Part shown: positions 33,762 through 42,177 of the stretch, one piece after another
Layout of the letters: each line of letters starts with the position of its first letter
Numbering within the stretch: position 1 is the first letter of the stretch
Assembly: GCA_029555965.1 (NCBI GenBank)
Contig: JAKQHY010000104.1
Location: 1 to 45,886 of the forward strand
Reading direction: 5' to 3'
From: Chloroflexota bacterium
GTDB lineage: Bacteria > Chloroflexota > Anaerolineae > B4-G1 > SLSP01
Length of the DNA: 45,886 nucleotides
The notes under the pieces: generated by a model
Database searches by the model: none
Told to the model about the DNA's origin: nothing
Seen by the model: the letters and a program-made list of their open reading frames with translations, nothing else
Program-made: the position numbers and the translations under genes

Positions 33762-36749
33762 ATGAAAACCAGAAAATCTTTCAGTAGACTTGTTTTGGGT
33801 TTAACTCTGGCATACATCTGCCTGGCGGCTCCGCAGTTTGTAGCCGCGCAGGTGAGCGGCCCGCAGACGCCGGCGGACATCGTGATCAGCAACACGGTGG
33901 TGATGCGCGACATCGAACCCATCGGCGCGAACCTGACGAAGCTGACCGGCGGGACGAACTTCGCCACCAATAACTTCATCCGTGGCTCCGGGATGGAACC
34001 GGCAGTCATCCGCTTTTTGATACGTGTGGAGCGCGCCGGCCCCGGCTGGATCGAGTGGGATCAGAGTAACGGAGGCGTCCACATGTGGGATGTGAACCGC
34101 ACCGGCTTCGGCGATGGCGCGGACGTGCGGCTGTATCGCATCGTGGACGCCGAGGGGCAGCCGCTCTCCTACGGCGGCGGGACGACGCTGGAGGACGTGA
34201 CCGGCGCCGACCACGTCATCTTCCTGGGCGCGACCACCGTGCCCGACGGCGGCTGGGTGGCGGAAGGCTCCGACGGCGCGGTCAACCGCGTGCACCTCAG
34301 CGACGACGCCATCCCACTGGCGTATGGCGACCACGCAATCATCACCATCATCAAGACGCAGATCACCGCTGATGACGTACACCCCCGTTTGCTGGAATGG
34401 TTTGATGCAAACAATGGCATTTTGACCGTCCCCGCAGGCGTGACAGCGACGCTGACGCCGCATCCAGGCACACTTCCGCCGGAATTTACCGACGCGGGCG
34501 ATACGTGTCTGGAATTAACTATCACGCCGGAGAAAGGGTGGGGTTTCTTTGGTCAATACCTGTTCCACGCTTATGATGATGGCGAGGGGCAATGGTACAG
34601 CCAACTTGAACCGGGCGCGCCTTACCGCGCTTCGGTCTGGCTGCGGCAGGAGGGATTGGCAAGCAGCGCGGTGCGTTTCGTGGGAACCGGCTCGTACTAC
34701 GATCTGATCAGCCAGAGCACGCCCTGGACGATCACAGGCGAGTGGCGGCAGTACACCTTTGACTTCACCGGCCCGCCCTATCTAGACCCCGCAGCTTCTC
34801 ACGGCGGCTTTGGTCTGGAAATTGAAGAACCGGGCACGGTCTGGGTGGACAACTTTGTGGTGTATCGCAATGACGCGGAACACGGCTTTGCGCCCTTCAC
34901 GCCCCATCATTTGTCGCTGGATGAAATGATGGCCGCTATGCCGGAAACCGGCCCCAAGCCCGCGATTCGTTTTTATGACCTGTCGTATTTCGCATTTTCA
35001 ACGATGGAGCGCTTGTTGTCAGACTATACCAACAGTGAGATTGACTTCATTTACAACATTCAGGCCGGCGATCAAATGCCTATGCCGCATTTGCTAAACT
35101 GGGCGCTGGCGACCGGGCCAAATCCCGAGGAACGGGTTGTGCCCTATTTCACGCTGCCGGAAGAGTACACCGAGGTGGAATGGATACAACTGGCCGAATA
35201 CCTGGGCGTCCCCTACGATCCGGCGCAGGACACACCGCAAAGTAAGCCCTGGGCCTACCTGCGTTACCAACAACGGGGAACCGGCGCGCCGTGGACGGAT
35301 GAGTTCCGCGAGATCGTGCTGGAATTCGGCAACGAGACCTGGCACGCGGGCGTTTTCGCCGGCTGGGACGGCTTTGGGCGGCCCGGTTGGGTTCATGCCG
35401 GCGGGGAGGAGTACGGACTGTTCGCACGCTATTACTTTGTCGAAAACGTGATGGCGCAGCCGTGGTGGACGGCATACAACCTCGGCGACAAGCTCCGCTT
35501 TGCGCTCAACGCCAATTATGGCGCGGCTGTGTGGGACTACGGTGAGTTGGCCGTGCAGCAAGTGCCCACGACGAGCATGTATTTGGGCCACGCCAACTAT
35601 GTTGGCCCCACCTGGGAAACGGGCGATGTCCCCTTCCAATCCTTTGATGATCACGGGATGCAGGAGACATTGGTGGGCGCGTACACCGGCATGTATGACT
35701 TGATCGATCAGGTGGCCGATACGCGTGATCAACTGATGGCCGCCGGCCTGGCCGACTATCGCCCCATAGCTTATGAAGGGGGGCCCAGTGGCTACTATCT
35801 GCCGGGGAGTGGGGCCACGGTGACGCAGACGGCTATTTCGGAGCTTTATGGGAAGTCATTGGGCATGGGCGTGGCGGCTCTGGACGCCTGGCTGTATTCC
35901 AGTCTCAATGGCTATGGATATCAGGACATGTGGGCGTTTAGCGGCGGCAGTTATTGGACTTCGCACACGCTGCCGCGCGCGGGCGGCTTCCGGCGGCACA
36001 GCGGCTGGCTGGCCTTGATGCTGCGCAACCGTTACGCGTCCGGCGCGGCCATGCTGGAAACGACGTTCACCAGCGTCCCCGGCTACACGCGCGAAGGCGA
36101 GGACATTCCGTTGATGTCGGCCTACACGATTCAGGACGAGGGCAAATTATCTGTCTTCCTGCTTTCGCGCAAACTGGGCGGCGTCCACGACGGGGCGGAC
36201 TTCGGCGAAGGCGCGACGCCGGTCACGCTGCACCTGCCTATCACCCAATGCGCGTCGCTGACGCGCTACGCGCTCACCGCGCCGGATGGCTCACCCGCCG
36301 ACCCACGTGTCAATAATACGGTGACGGAAAACATCGTCATCTCCTCCGTCGCGCTTGACCCGGCGGACTGCGCCGACGGCATACTGGCCGTCGGCCCGGA
36401 CACCGGCGGCGTGACCGGCGGGATGCCGGAGGGCACAGTGTATCTGTACGTGTTCGATCAGAGTGTCGCCGCAGAGGCATACACACTCACCGTCGCTACC
36501 GTGGGGCAGGGCTGGGTGCAAGCCGATCCGCCGGGGGGCAGCATCAGCATCCTCGTGCCCATCCGTTACGCGCCAGGGACGGTGGTCACGCTCACGGCAG
36601 AACCGGCGGCCGGCTGGACGTTCAGGGGATGGTCGGGCAGTCTAACGGGCCGCGCCAATCCCGCGCAGATCACTATGAACGCCGACCGCACCATCACCGC
36701 GACGTTTATGGCGCAGTATCGGCTTTATCTGCCGTTGGTGTTGCGTTAA
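33762..36749 (+). CDS. Secreted glycoside-hydrolase-like protein (clan GH-A type) with carbohydrate-binding-like and InlB-repeat-like domains
   Basis: A 995-residue exported protein (signal peptide to about residue 28). The region ~35-235 is beta-rich, ~240-390 resembles a CBM4/9-like beta-sandwich (WYSQLEPGAPYRASVWLRQE; TITGEWRQYTFDFTGP), and ~395-780 looks like a TIM-barrel hydrolase. VLEFGNETWHAG places Glu525 after Asn, like the acid/base of clan GH-A (arabinofuranosidase/xylosidase types), and IAYEGGPSGYY places Glu672 as a candidate nucleophile. The substrate is unknown. Residues ~905-985 fit a divergent InlB B-repeat (GSISILVPIRYAPGTVVTLT; GWTFRGWSG). The tail is RLYLPLVLR. It starts 55 bp after the giant protein, with AAGGA upstream, so it probably shares promoter P6. 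Confidence 0.78.
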   Translation: MKTRKSFSRLVLGLTLAYICLAAPQFVAAQVSGPQTPADIVISNTVVMRDIEPIGANLTKLTGGTNFATNNFIRGSGMEPAVIRFLIRVERAGPGWIEWDQSNGGVHMWDVNRTGFGDGADVRLYRIVDAEGQPLSYGGGTTLEDVTGADHVIFLGATTVPDGGWVAEGSDGAVNRVHLSDDAIPLAYGDHAIITIIKTQITADDVHPRLLEWFDANNGILTVPAGVTATLTPHPGTLPPEFTDAGDTCLELTITPEKGWGFFGQYLFHAYDDGEGQWYSQLEPGAPYRASVWLRQEGLASSAVRFVGTGSYYDLISQSTPWTITGEWRQYTFDFTGPPYLDPAASHGGFGLEIEEPGTVWVDNFVVYRNDAEHGFAPFTPHHLSLDEMMAAMPETGPKPAIRFYDLSYFAFSTMERLLSDYTNSEIDFIYNIQAGDQMPMPHLLNWALATGPNPEERVVPYFTLPEEYTEVEWIQLAEYLGVPYDPAQDTPQSKPWAYLRYQQRGTGAPWTDEFREIVLEFGNETWHAGVFAGWDGFGRPGWVHAGGEEYGLFARYYFVENVMAQPWWTAYNLGDKLRFALNANYGAAVWDYGELAVQQVPTTSMYLGHANYVGPTWETGDVPFQSFDDHGMQETLVGAYTGMYDLIDQVADTRDQLMAAGLADYRPIAYEGGPSGYYLPGSGATVTQTAISELYGKSLGMGVAALDAWLYSSLNGYGYQDMWAFSGGSYWTSHTLPRAGGFRRHSGWLALMLRNRYASGAAMLETTFTSVPGYTREGEDIPLMSAYTIQDEGKLSVFLLSRKLGGVHDGADFGEGATPVTLHLPITQCASLTRYALTAPDGSPADPRVNNTVTENIVISSVALDPADCADGILAVGPDTGGVTGGMPEGTVYLYVFDQSVAAEAYTLTVATVGQGWVQADPPGGSISILVPIRYAPGTVVTLTAEPAAGWTFRGWSGSLTGRANPAQITMNADRTITATFMAQYRLYLPLVLR

Positions 36750-36781
36750 GATGGACATACCGATGAACCGGAGCTATTCGT

Positions 36782-37279
36782 ATGATGAAAACCTCAGCTA
36801 AAATCGCGCTCTACGCTCTCGTCCTGGGGACGGCGCTGTTGCTGGGAGGTATTGCCTTCCAGATGGTCGTCGGCATCTCGCTGATGTCTGTGACCGACAC
36901 AAGCGCCGAGGTGTTCGGCTATACGCTCATGTCGCGCGGCTCTATCCTGTTGATTGTGGCCTACACCCTGGTTTTCTTGTCGGGGATCGCGTTCTGGCGA
37001 CTCGGCCCGTACCGGCTGCGCGAGGATCGCTGGTTCCGCGTGGCGTTTCTCTGTTTCTACATCTGGGTTCCCGTGGACATCTACACGATCGTGCTGGACA
37101 TTCGCTTTGCCGTCCGCTTCGATCCGCACGCGCCGCTCACGGAGGAGCTGAAAGCCCTGTTCATGGCGCGCCAGGAGACGCTCGGCCCTATCCCGCTGCT
37201 GATCCTGTTGGCTTATCTGGTCGCTATCGGCATGGCGATTTTCCGCCCGCAACTCGGAAAGCGCGCACTTGAACGGTAG
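36782..37279 (+). CDS. Four-helix membrane protein, unknown function
   Basis: A 165-residue protein with helices at about residues 8-28, 53-73, 84-106 and 135-155 and an Arg/Glu-rich cytoplasmic end. The family-like motif RGSILLIVAYTLVFLSGIAFWRLG and the acidic loop before helix 4 (HAPLTEELKALFMARQE) are its only features. GGAG precedes the first of two adjacent ATGs. It lies 32 bp after the glycosidase-like gene and 31 bp before the DUF3592-like gene, so it may be the third gene of the P6 transcript; no terminator was seen in between. Confidence 0.75.
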   Translation: MMKTSAKIALYALVLGTALLLGGIAFQMVVGISLMSVTDTSAEVFGYTLMSRGSILLIVAYTLVFLSGIAFWRLGPYRLREDRWFRVAFLCFYIWVPVDIYTIVLDIRFAVRFDPHAPLTEELKALFMARQETLGPIPLLILLAYLVAIGMAIFRPQLGKRALER

Positions 37280-37310
37280 AGTCAAACATCCCACGTGAAA
37301 GGAAGGATAG

Positions 37311-37730
37311 ATGGAGACCTTGAACTTTCCCTGGTACACGATTGTGATGGCCGGCGCGGGAGTCTTTTTGTGCGTCGGCGGCATCCTTAGCGCCATCGCC
37401 AGGGCCTGGTGGCTGCTGCGCGCGCAGAAAACGGTAGGCGTGGTCTTCGATCACAAAGCGTATTCAACCCATAAGAATGCCTCGCCCCGCTACCACCTCA
37501 TGCTCAAATATCAGACTGCATCCGGCGAAACGTATACCCTGACCGATCAGGTGAGTTGGGGCGAACCTCACTACGCAAACGGCACGGAAATGCCCGTCGT
37601 CTACCATCCCCGTAAGCCGGAAGATGCCGAGGTCGCCGACTTTCTCAACCTGTGGGCGCTGCCTTTCGGGATGGAGTTTGGCGGGATGATGTTGCTGGCG
37701 ATGGCGGCGTTGTACGCCTTTGTCTTTTGA
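37311..37730 (+). CDS. DUF3592-type membrane protein (single domain)
   Basis: A 139-residue protein with a helix at residues 10-35, a soluble beta segment (KTVGVVFDHKAYSTHKNASP to GTEMPVVYHPRKPEDAEV) and a C-terminal helix (about 118-138). The order helix, 'G-V---', 'V-Y-P-kPedA-v', helix is that of DUF3592. The ATG follows AGGAAGGA. It is a shorter relative of the two-domain gene at 18099-18977. Its function is unknown; it probably belongs to the transcript of the preceding membrane gene. The ~260 bp downstream contain no gene I can support. Confidence 0.8.
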   Translation: METLNFPWYTIVMAGAGVFLCVGGILSAIARAWWLLRAQKTVGVVFDHKAYSTHKNASPRYHLMLKYQTASGETYTLTDQVSWGEPHYANGTEMPVVYHPRKPEDAEVADFLNLWALPFGMEFGGMMLLAMAALYAFVF

Positions 37731-37989
37731 TCGTTGGTGGCTGCAAAAAGATTCGATAGGCACCTGGAACTCATCACACAAACGCCCACGAGCAAAGCGC
37801 GCACCACGCTGATCTTGTTCGTCCGGCTGACCAAATGGCCAATTGCATGGATGTGTAATATAAGAACTCTTGGTTCGCTCATTTTTTAAGCGGTTTTCAG
37901 AATTGCTAAAACAGGTTTTTGCGCTCCATATATGCGCATTACATGGTGACGGATGGCCTTTTTGCCTCTAGCCTGATCCCGCCGCTGGT

Positions 37990-38253
37990 ATGTCCACCGT
38001 TTTCAACGGCGCGGCGCGCTGGATTGAGGCGCAGGTAAAGCCGCACGCGGACGCCGTCTACATCACCTTGCCGCGCCAGCCGATCAAGGTCACGCCGTAT
38101 GCCTGGGGCTTGCGCCTGGGGCCAGTAGTCAGCGGCAACCAGACCGGATACACGGCGACGCAGTTTGAGGTCCACTTGCGCGCTGGGGATGACACAGTAG
38201 AGTTCTCATACCGCCTCGTCGCCAAGCGATTGCAATTGAGGATACGCGCCTAG
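37990..38253 (+). pseudogene. C-terminal fragment of an unidentified beta-rich protein
   Basis: An 87-codon frame reads FNGAARWIEAQVKPHADAVY, then ITLPRQPIKVTPYAWGLRLG and TQFEVHLRAGDDTVEFSYRL, ending LQLRIRA-stop. A stop codon lies seven codons before the ATG (TAG CCT GAT CCC GCC), while the reading in between (PDPAAG) looks like coding sequence, so the N-terminus is missing. RAGDDTVEFSYRLVAK matches the fragment at 15493-15627. No ribosome-binding site was found. The family is unknown. Confidence 0.5.
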
Positions 38254-38299
38254 CGCCGGTGCAGACTGTGAATCAGGCCGCGCCCGCCGGAGATTTGCT

Positions 38300-38559
38300 A
38301 TGATGCGCCGGACGCTGCTGTGAGCGTGTGTGGCGCTCCTGCTGGCGACCAGTGTGGCGTGGGCCGGCGGCACGGCATTGGGTGTTGGGCGGCGGGACGG
38401 TTACTTCGGGCGCGTATCTGCTGCGCGCGACGGTGGGGCAGTCGGCGACCGGGCCGGTGGGCAACCTCGCCCCGAATAGTGGCCTATGCGTCGGCTTCTG
38501 GTGTGGCGTGGGGCAAGTGGTACACGGCGGCGGTCTATTTGCCGCTGGCTCTCAAATAG
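38300..38559 (+). pseudogene. Small secreted protein with YLPLALK tail, multiply broken
   Basis: Three frames together spell a small exported protein. MMRRTLL is followed by an in-frame TGA, then ACVALLLATSVAWAGGTAL (signal peptide). After a shift comes WVLGGGTVTSGAYLLRATVG and QSATGPVGNLAPNSGLCVGF. After another shift comes KWYTAAVYLPLALK-stop. The 'G-ytLrgtvGQ...G-Y-L-GFW' pattern with a YLPL tail is typical of short secreted proteins of Chloroflexota. One stop and at least two frame changes make it non-functional. It lies directly before the lipoprotein gene. Confidence 0.6.
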
Positions 38560-38570
38560 AAGTGAGTGCT

Positions 38571-38936
38571 ATGCGGCGCAAAGGATGGTTAATCGTTGAG
38601 ATGGTGCTGTGGGTTGTCCTATGTACCGCGTGCGGCGCAAAAGCGGACTACGACATCCGGGGAACGTGCGACTACACGAGGGTGTTGGAAGACAGCAGCA
38701 CCTATGACATCGGAACCATTACGTTCAGCGGGGAATCGGGCAAGGGGACGTATTTGCAGGTGAACATCTACACAGTAGAGTATGAAGGCGAGTTCACCGT
38801 CAAAGGCGCCGAGAGCAAGCTGACGGGCAACGAAACGTGGCAAGGGACGCTCGCCAACGCGGACGAGATGAGCGGCGCCTGGGCGCATCAAGGCGAAGCG
38901 CGCGGCACGTGGACGGTGGTGAGGGAAAATCCATAA
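38571..38936 (+). CDS. Small lipoprotein, copy 2
   Basis: A 121-residue lipoprotein closely similar to 12484-12849. It has signal peptide MRRKGWLIVEMVLWVVLCTAC with lipidated Cys21 and a beta-rich mature domain sharing YDIGTITFSGE, KGTYLQVNIYTVEYEGE, LANA-EMSG and HQGEARGTW. The ATG at 38571 lies just after the stop of the YLPLALK pseudogene; GTGAGTG is the only, weak, ribosome-binding candidate. Unlike copy 1, it has no 11-bp box array upstream. It heads the rightward series lipoprotein, flavoprotein, SDR. Its function is unknown. Confidence 0.82.
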   Translation: MRRKGWLIVEMVLWVVLCTACGAKADYDIRGTCDYTRVLEDSSTYDIGTITFSGESGKGTYLQVNIYTVEYEGEFTVKGAESKLTGNETWQGTLANADEMSGAWAHQGEARGTWTVVRENP

Positions 38937-38971
38937 GTAGTCGGGCAGGTATAGGGAAAAGGTCATTAAAG

Positions 38972-39754
38972 ATGAAGATCTTAGCTTGTATTGGCAGCAA
39001 CCGCAAAAAGGGCAACACCGCTCGCATCGTACAGATGATTGAGGCGCGGATGCAGACATTCGCGGCGCAGCACGCCACGCCGCTGGAATTCGAGACGCTC
39101 TATCTGGGCGATATGGACCTCCGCCCGTGCCGGGGTTGTCGCGTGTGCTTCGATCAGGGGGAAGATAAGTGCCCGCTCAAAGACGATATCCCGCTCATCC
39201 GCGCTAAAATGGATGCCGCCGACGGTCTCCTCCTCGCCAGCCCGGTCTATGTGGATGATGTGAGCGGGTTGGTCAAGAACTGGATGGACCGGCTGGCCTA
39301 CCTGTGCCATCGCCCGGCGATGGGCGGCAAGTGTGCCTATCCGCTAGCCACAGTCGGCGACAGTTCCCCCAGCCATACCCTGCGCACGCTGAACGCGGCG
39401 CTGCTCACCTGGGGCTATCATCTGGTGGGACAGACGGGGCTTAAAATGGGCGCACTGGCCTCGGCCGACGAACTGCCGCGCTATCAACCGGCGGCGGACA
39501 AGGTGGCCGAGAAGCTATTTAACGCCGTTGCCCAACAGAAAGCCCAGAATCCCGCGTTTGTCTCCCTGCTCGCCTTCAAGGTGCAGCAGTTGGCCTGGCA
39601 ACGCGAGCCGCCAGGATCGTATGATCGTACCTGGTGGCAGGCGCAGGGCTGGCTGGAGCCGGCCTGTACGTTCTACTTTCCGCCGCGCGCCAATCGCGTA
39701 AAGGTGGCCCTGGCGCGGCTGGCCGGCGCGGCGGCGGCGCGAGTGTTGACGTAA
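38972..39754 (+). CDS. Iron-sulfur flavoprotein / NADPH-dependent FMN reductase
   Basis: A 260-residue flavodoxin-fold redox protein. MKILACIGSNRKKGNTARIV contains the FMN phosphate loop. Cys53, Cys56, Cys59 and Cys67 form CX2CX2CX7C, the iron-sulfur flavoprotein cluster pattern. ASPVYVDDVSGLVKNWMDRL binds the flavin ring, and TVGDSSPSHTLRTLNAALLTWG is the later loop. The C-terminus carries an extra WWQAQGWLEPACTFYFPPRA segment, also preserved in decayed form in the pseudogene at 11985-12429. The ATG at 38972 fits the family start; GGGAAAAGG lies upstream. It follows the lipoprotein by 35 bp and precedes the SDR by 17 bp, so the three are likely one operon. Confidence 0.88.
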   Translation: MKILACIGSNRKKGNTARIVQMIEARMQTFAAQHATPLEFETLYLGDMDLRPCRGCRVCFDQGEDKCPLKDDIPLIRAKMDAADGLLLASPVYVDDVSGLVKNWMDRLAYLCHRPAMGGKCAYPLATVGDSSPSHTLRTLNAALLTWGYHLVGQTGLKMGALASADELPRYQPAADKVAEKLFNAVAQQKAQNPAFVSLLAFKVQQLAWQREPPGSYDRTWWQAQGWLEPACTFYFPPRANRVKVALARLAGAAAARVLT

Positions 39755-39771
39755 AAAAGTGGAGGACATTG

Positions 39772-40554
39772 ATGAAACCCCAAACGGCCTTGATTACCGG
39801 CGCTTCCAGCGGCATCGGCCTGGAACTGGCGACGTTGTTTGCCCAAGATGGCATCAACCTGGTGCTTGTGGCCCGCAATCGGGAGCGGTTGGAGGCGCTG
39901 GCGGCCGACCTGCAAAGCAAATTCGGCGTGACGGTGACGGTGATCGCCCAGGATTTGGCGCAGCCCGCCGCGCCGGAAGCCATTGTCTGGGAACTCCAAA
40001 GCCAGCGGATGGCCGTAGATTTCCTGGTGAACAATGCCGGCACGCAGGTCTACGGGCCGATCCAGGATACCGACGTGACCCGGCAGTTGGCCCTCATCCA
40101 GGTCAATCTGACCGCGCTGACCCACCTGACGCTGTTGTTGCTCCCGGAGATGCTCAAACGCGGGAGCGGGCGCGTCCTTAACGTGGCCTCGACCGGCGGT
40201 TTTGCCCCGGCGCCTCTCAACGCCATTTACTGCGCGACGAAAGCCTACGTCCTCAATTTCTCGGAGGCCATCGCCAGGGACCTGGAACACACCGGTGTCT
40301 CGGTGACGTGCCTCTGCCCCGGGCCTACCCGGACCGACTTTGCGCGTCGCGCCGACATTGAGGACATCCGCCTGTTCCGGCTGTCTTCGATGGATGCGCG
40401 CCGGGTGGCCCAGGCCGGCTATGCCGGTATGATGCAGGGGAAAACAACCATTGTGCCGGGGCTGTTCAATAAGCTGATGGCGCTCTCCATCCGCTTCACG
40501 CCCCGGCGCTTGGTGACGCGCCTGGGGAAATATCTGATGGCGCGCGCCGGATAG
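39772..40554 (+). CDS. Short-chain dehydrogenase/reductase (SDR), copy 3
   Basis: A 260-residue NAD(P)-dependent SDR, the right-block paralogue of the two leftward copies, with TGASSGIG (9-16), NNAG, Ser140, Tyr153 and Lys157 all kept. It differs more from the two left copies than they do from each other (LVLVARNRERLEALAADLQS; IVWELQSQRMAVD). GGAGG lies six bases before the ATG. The gene is 17 bp after the flavoprotein and 6 bp before the truncated methyltransferase, in a tight operon. The substrate is unknown. Confidence 0.93.
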   Translation: MKPQTALITGASSGIGLELATLFAQDGINLVLVARNRERLEALAADLQSKFGVTVTVIAQDLAQPAAPEAIVWELQSQRMAVDFLVNNAGTQVYGPIQDTDVTRQLALIQVNLTALTHLTLLLLPEMLKRGSGRVLNVASTGGFAPAPLNAIYCATKAYVLNFSEAIARDLEHTGVSVTCLCPGPTRTDFARRADIEDIRLFRLSSMDARRVAQAGYAGMMQGKTTIVPGLFNKLMALSIRFTPRRLVTRLGKYLMARAG

Positions 40555-40560
40555 CTGGCT

Positions 40561-40980
40561 ATGCCGACTTATTGGGATCGGTTTGCGCGAACCTATACCA
40601 ACATCGGCGAAGCGGAATTCTGGCTCAAGCATCATCTGCGCATCACAGAAAGGTTTTGCGGACGGGTGCTTGAAGTCTGTTGCGGCGGGGGACGATTGGT
40701 ATTGGAATTGCTCAAAGTGGGGATGGATGCCTACGGCATAGACTTGTCGCCGCAGATGACGGCGCAGGCCCAAGCGACTCTGGCCCAGGCCGGCTGGGAT
40801 CCGGCGCGCATCGTCAGGGCGGATGTCACGCGCTTGCCTTTCCCCGACGCTGCCTTTGACGCCGTGAACCTCCTCCTCAGCCTGCCCATCCTCCTGGGCG
40901 CCATGGCGCTGACGCGGCAAGCTGATAGGATTTGGGCGCGGGGCTGCTCTTTCAGGCCCGCGCGCTCTTCGTCGGATTGA
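40561..40980 (+). pseudogene. Class I SAM-dependent methyltransferase, 5' part
   Basis: The first ~105 codons encode the start of a Rossmann-fold methyltransferase. An N-terminal WDRFARTYTNIG and RVLEVCCGGGRL (motif I, about 36-46) lead to GIDLSPQMTAQAQ (motif II with the ribose-binding Asp), then DVTRLPFPDAAFDAV (motif III and IV start). After NLLLSLP the sequence is no longer family-like and runs through DNA shared with the next relic to a chance stop. About half of the enzyme is lost. It begins 6 bp after the SDR stop, without its own ribosome-binding site, so it was once translationally coupled. Confidence 0.7.
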
Positions 40981-41060
40981 TCCTCGTTTTGCTCTTGCGG
41001 CCACTCCTGACGCCGGCGCCCTTTGTCCTGGCCGATGTGATCGTGATTGTGGGCATGACT
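40932..41060 (+). pseudogene. Hydrophobic relic of a membrane protein
   Basis: In a frame different from the methyltransferase, about 43 codons read LLFQARALFVGLILVLLLRP, then LLTPAPFVLADVIVIVGMTL, clearly two membrane helices. There is no start signal and the frame ends in the neighbouring DUF4386 relic. It is squeezed between two other broken genes. The family is unknown. Confidence 0.4.
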
Positions 41061-41061
41061 T

Positions 41062-41631
41062 TGACTGCGCGAAAACCGGGTGGTGGGGTTGTTACGTCTG
41101 GGCATCTTGACCCTATTGACCCTGCCCCTGTATTACCTGCTCTTCTTGGGACTTTACAGCGCGCTTAGGCAAACGAACGAAGCCTACGCAACGTTGGCCG
41201 TCCTCCTGGGCTGCGTAGGGCTGACGCTCGTGCTGGCGACGCCGTCGGCGCTGTCGTTTGTGGCGCTCAGCGATCGCTTTGCTGCCGCGACCACGGCGTC
41301 GCAACAGGCGCACTTCCTGGCTGCTGGCGAAGCGATGCTGGCGTCGGACTTGTGGCATGGGTCAGGGGCCAGGAGCGGGGGGGCTGCTCTTGCAGAGCGC
41401 CTGGATATTGGCGTCGGTGGTGATGTTGGGGAATCGCAACTTTGGCCGGTTCACCACCTACACCAGCCTCGTGGCGCACGGGGTGGATTTGGCGCGCATC
41501 CTATTGGGATTCTTTTTCTCCACGCTGGACCTCCCCTTGATGGCGATTGCCGGGCCGCTCTACCTGGTGTGGTTTTCCCGCTGCTGGCGCGCGACCTGTT
41601 CCGCTTGAGTAATGACTCCGCACAGGAATAG
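41062..41631 (+). pseudogene. DUF4386-type membrane protein, truncated and twice frameshifted
   Basis: A paralogue of the intact gene at 1408-2226 that lacks its N-terminal third. Readable pieces are VVGLLRLGILTLLTLPLYYL, LFLGLYSALRQTNEAYATLA and SDLWHGSG in one frame. GLLLQSAWILASVVMLGNRN to GPLYLVWF is in a second frame. LLARDLFRLSNDSAQE returns to the first. The two switches coincide with a G7 run (41377-41383) and a T4 run (41573-41576). The order of helices equals that of the intact copy. It cannot be expressed as a whole. Confidence 0.8.
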
Positions 41632-41647
41632 AAAATGTAAATAACAC

Positions 41648-41676
41648 TTGACATCGTGTATGGTTTAGTATACAAT
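41648..41676 (+). promoter_or_regulatory. Sigma70-type promoter of the membrane protein/XRE pair
   Basis: A perfect TTGACA (41648-41653) and TACAAT (41671-41676) are separated by 17 bp. An imperfect dyad, TAGTATACAA ... TTGTATTTTACTA, spans the -10 and start region (41667-41696) and could be the operator of the XRE regulator encoded downstream. Confidence 0.75.
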
Positions 41677-41729
41677 AAGTACGTTGTATTTTACTAATTG
41701 TAATCTATATCATACAAAGCGAGGCAGTT

Positions 41730-42176
41730 ATGTCCTATCACGAAAAACGAGCTATCGTCAATATGCTCAGTTCGATCTCGATCACAGTCGGGTATTCAGT
41801 CTATCTGTATTTCCGTTACCTGGCCGGCGGCGGGGAATTTGCCAACGATCCACGTTTCTGGGCGAATGCCTTCCTCATTTTCATCCCAATTTCGATTGCG
41901 GCTAACATTCTCAGCAGTGTCTTCTTCACCCTCCACTACCGCATCACGACCCACGACCAGGAGCCGGCGATCACCGACGAACGCGACAAGCTCATCGAAC
42001 TCAAAGGCAACCGCAATGCGCTGTACGTCTTTTCGCTGGGCGTGATGCTGGCCATGGTCACGTCGGCGCTGGGAATGCCGATTTCGGCCATGTTCATCAC
42101 CATCATCTACTCCGGCTTGCTTTCCGCGGTGGTGGACGAGTTGACCCAGTTCGTGCTTTATCGCCGGGGGTTTTGA
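41730..42176 (+). CDS. Four-helix membrane protein paired with an XRE regulator
   Basis: A 148-residue protein with helices at about residues 13-32, 43-68, 97-117 and 119-141, joined by an acidic/basic cytoplasmic loop (TTHDQEPAITDERDKLIELK). The loop motif 'DERDk-IelkgnR' followed by two helices is common in small membrane proteins of DUF2178-like type that are encoded with HTH regulators; the family name is tentative. GCGAGG precedes the ATG. The XRE gene begins one base after its stop, so they are co-translated. The pair may sense membrane or cell-surface conditions. Confidence 0.72.
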   Translation: MSYHEKRAIVNMLSSISITVGYSVYLYFRYLAGGGEFANDPRFWANAFLIFIPISIAANILSSVFFTLHYRITTHDQEPAITDERDKLIELKGNRNALYVFSLGVMLAMVTSALGMPISAMFITIIYSGLLSAVVDELTQFVLYRRGF

Positions 42177-42177
42177 C

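Noticed and set aside
37740-37890. Small frames on both strands downstream of the DUF3592-like gene
   Set aside because: No start signals, no consistent composition and no recognisable family on either strand.
37886-37935. Possible degenerate box array upstream of the right block (TTAAG, TTTTC, CTAAA)
   Set aside because: Spacing is irregular and no -10 is found at the required distance.
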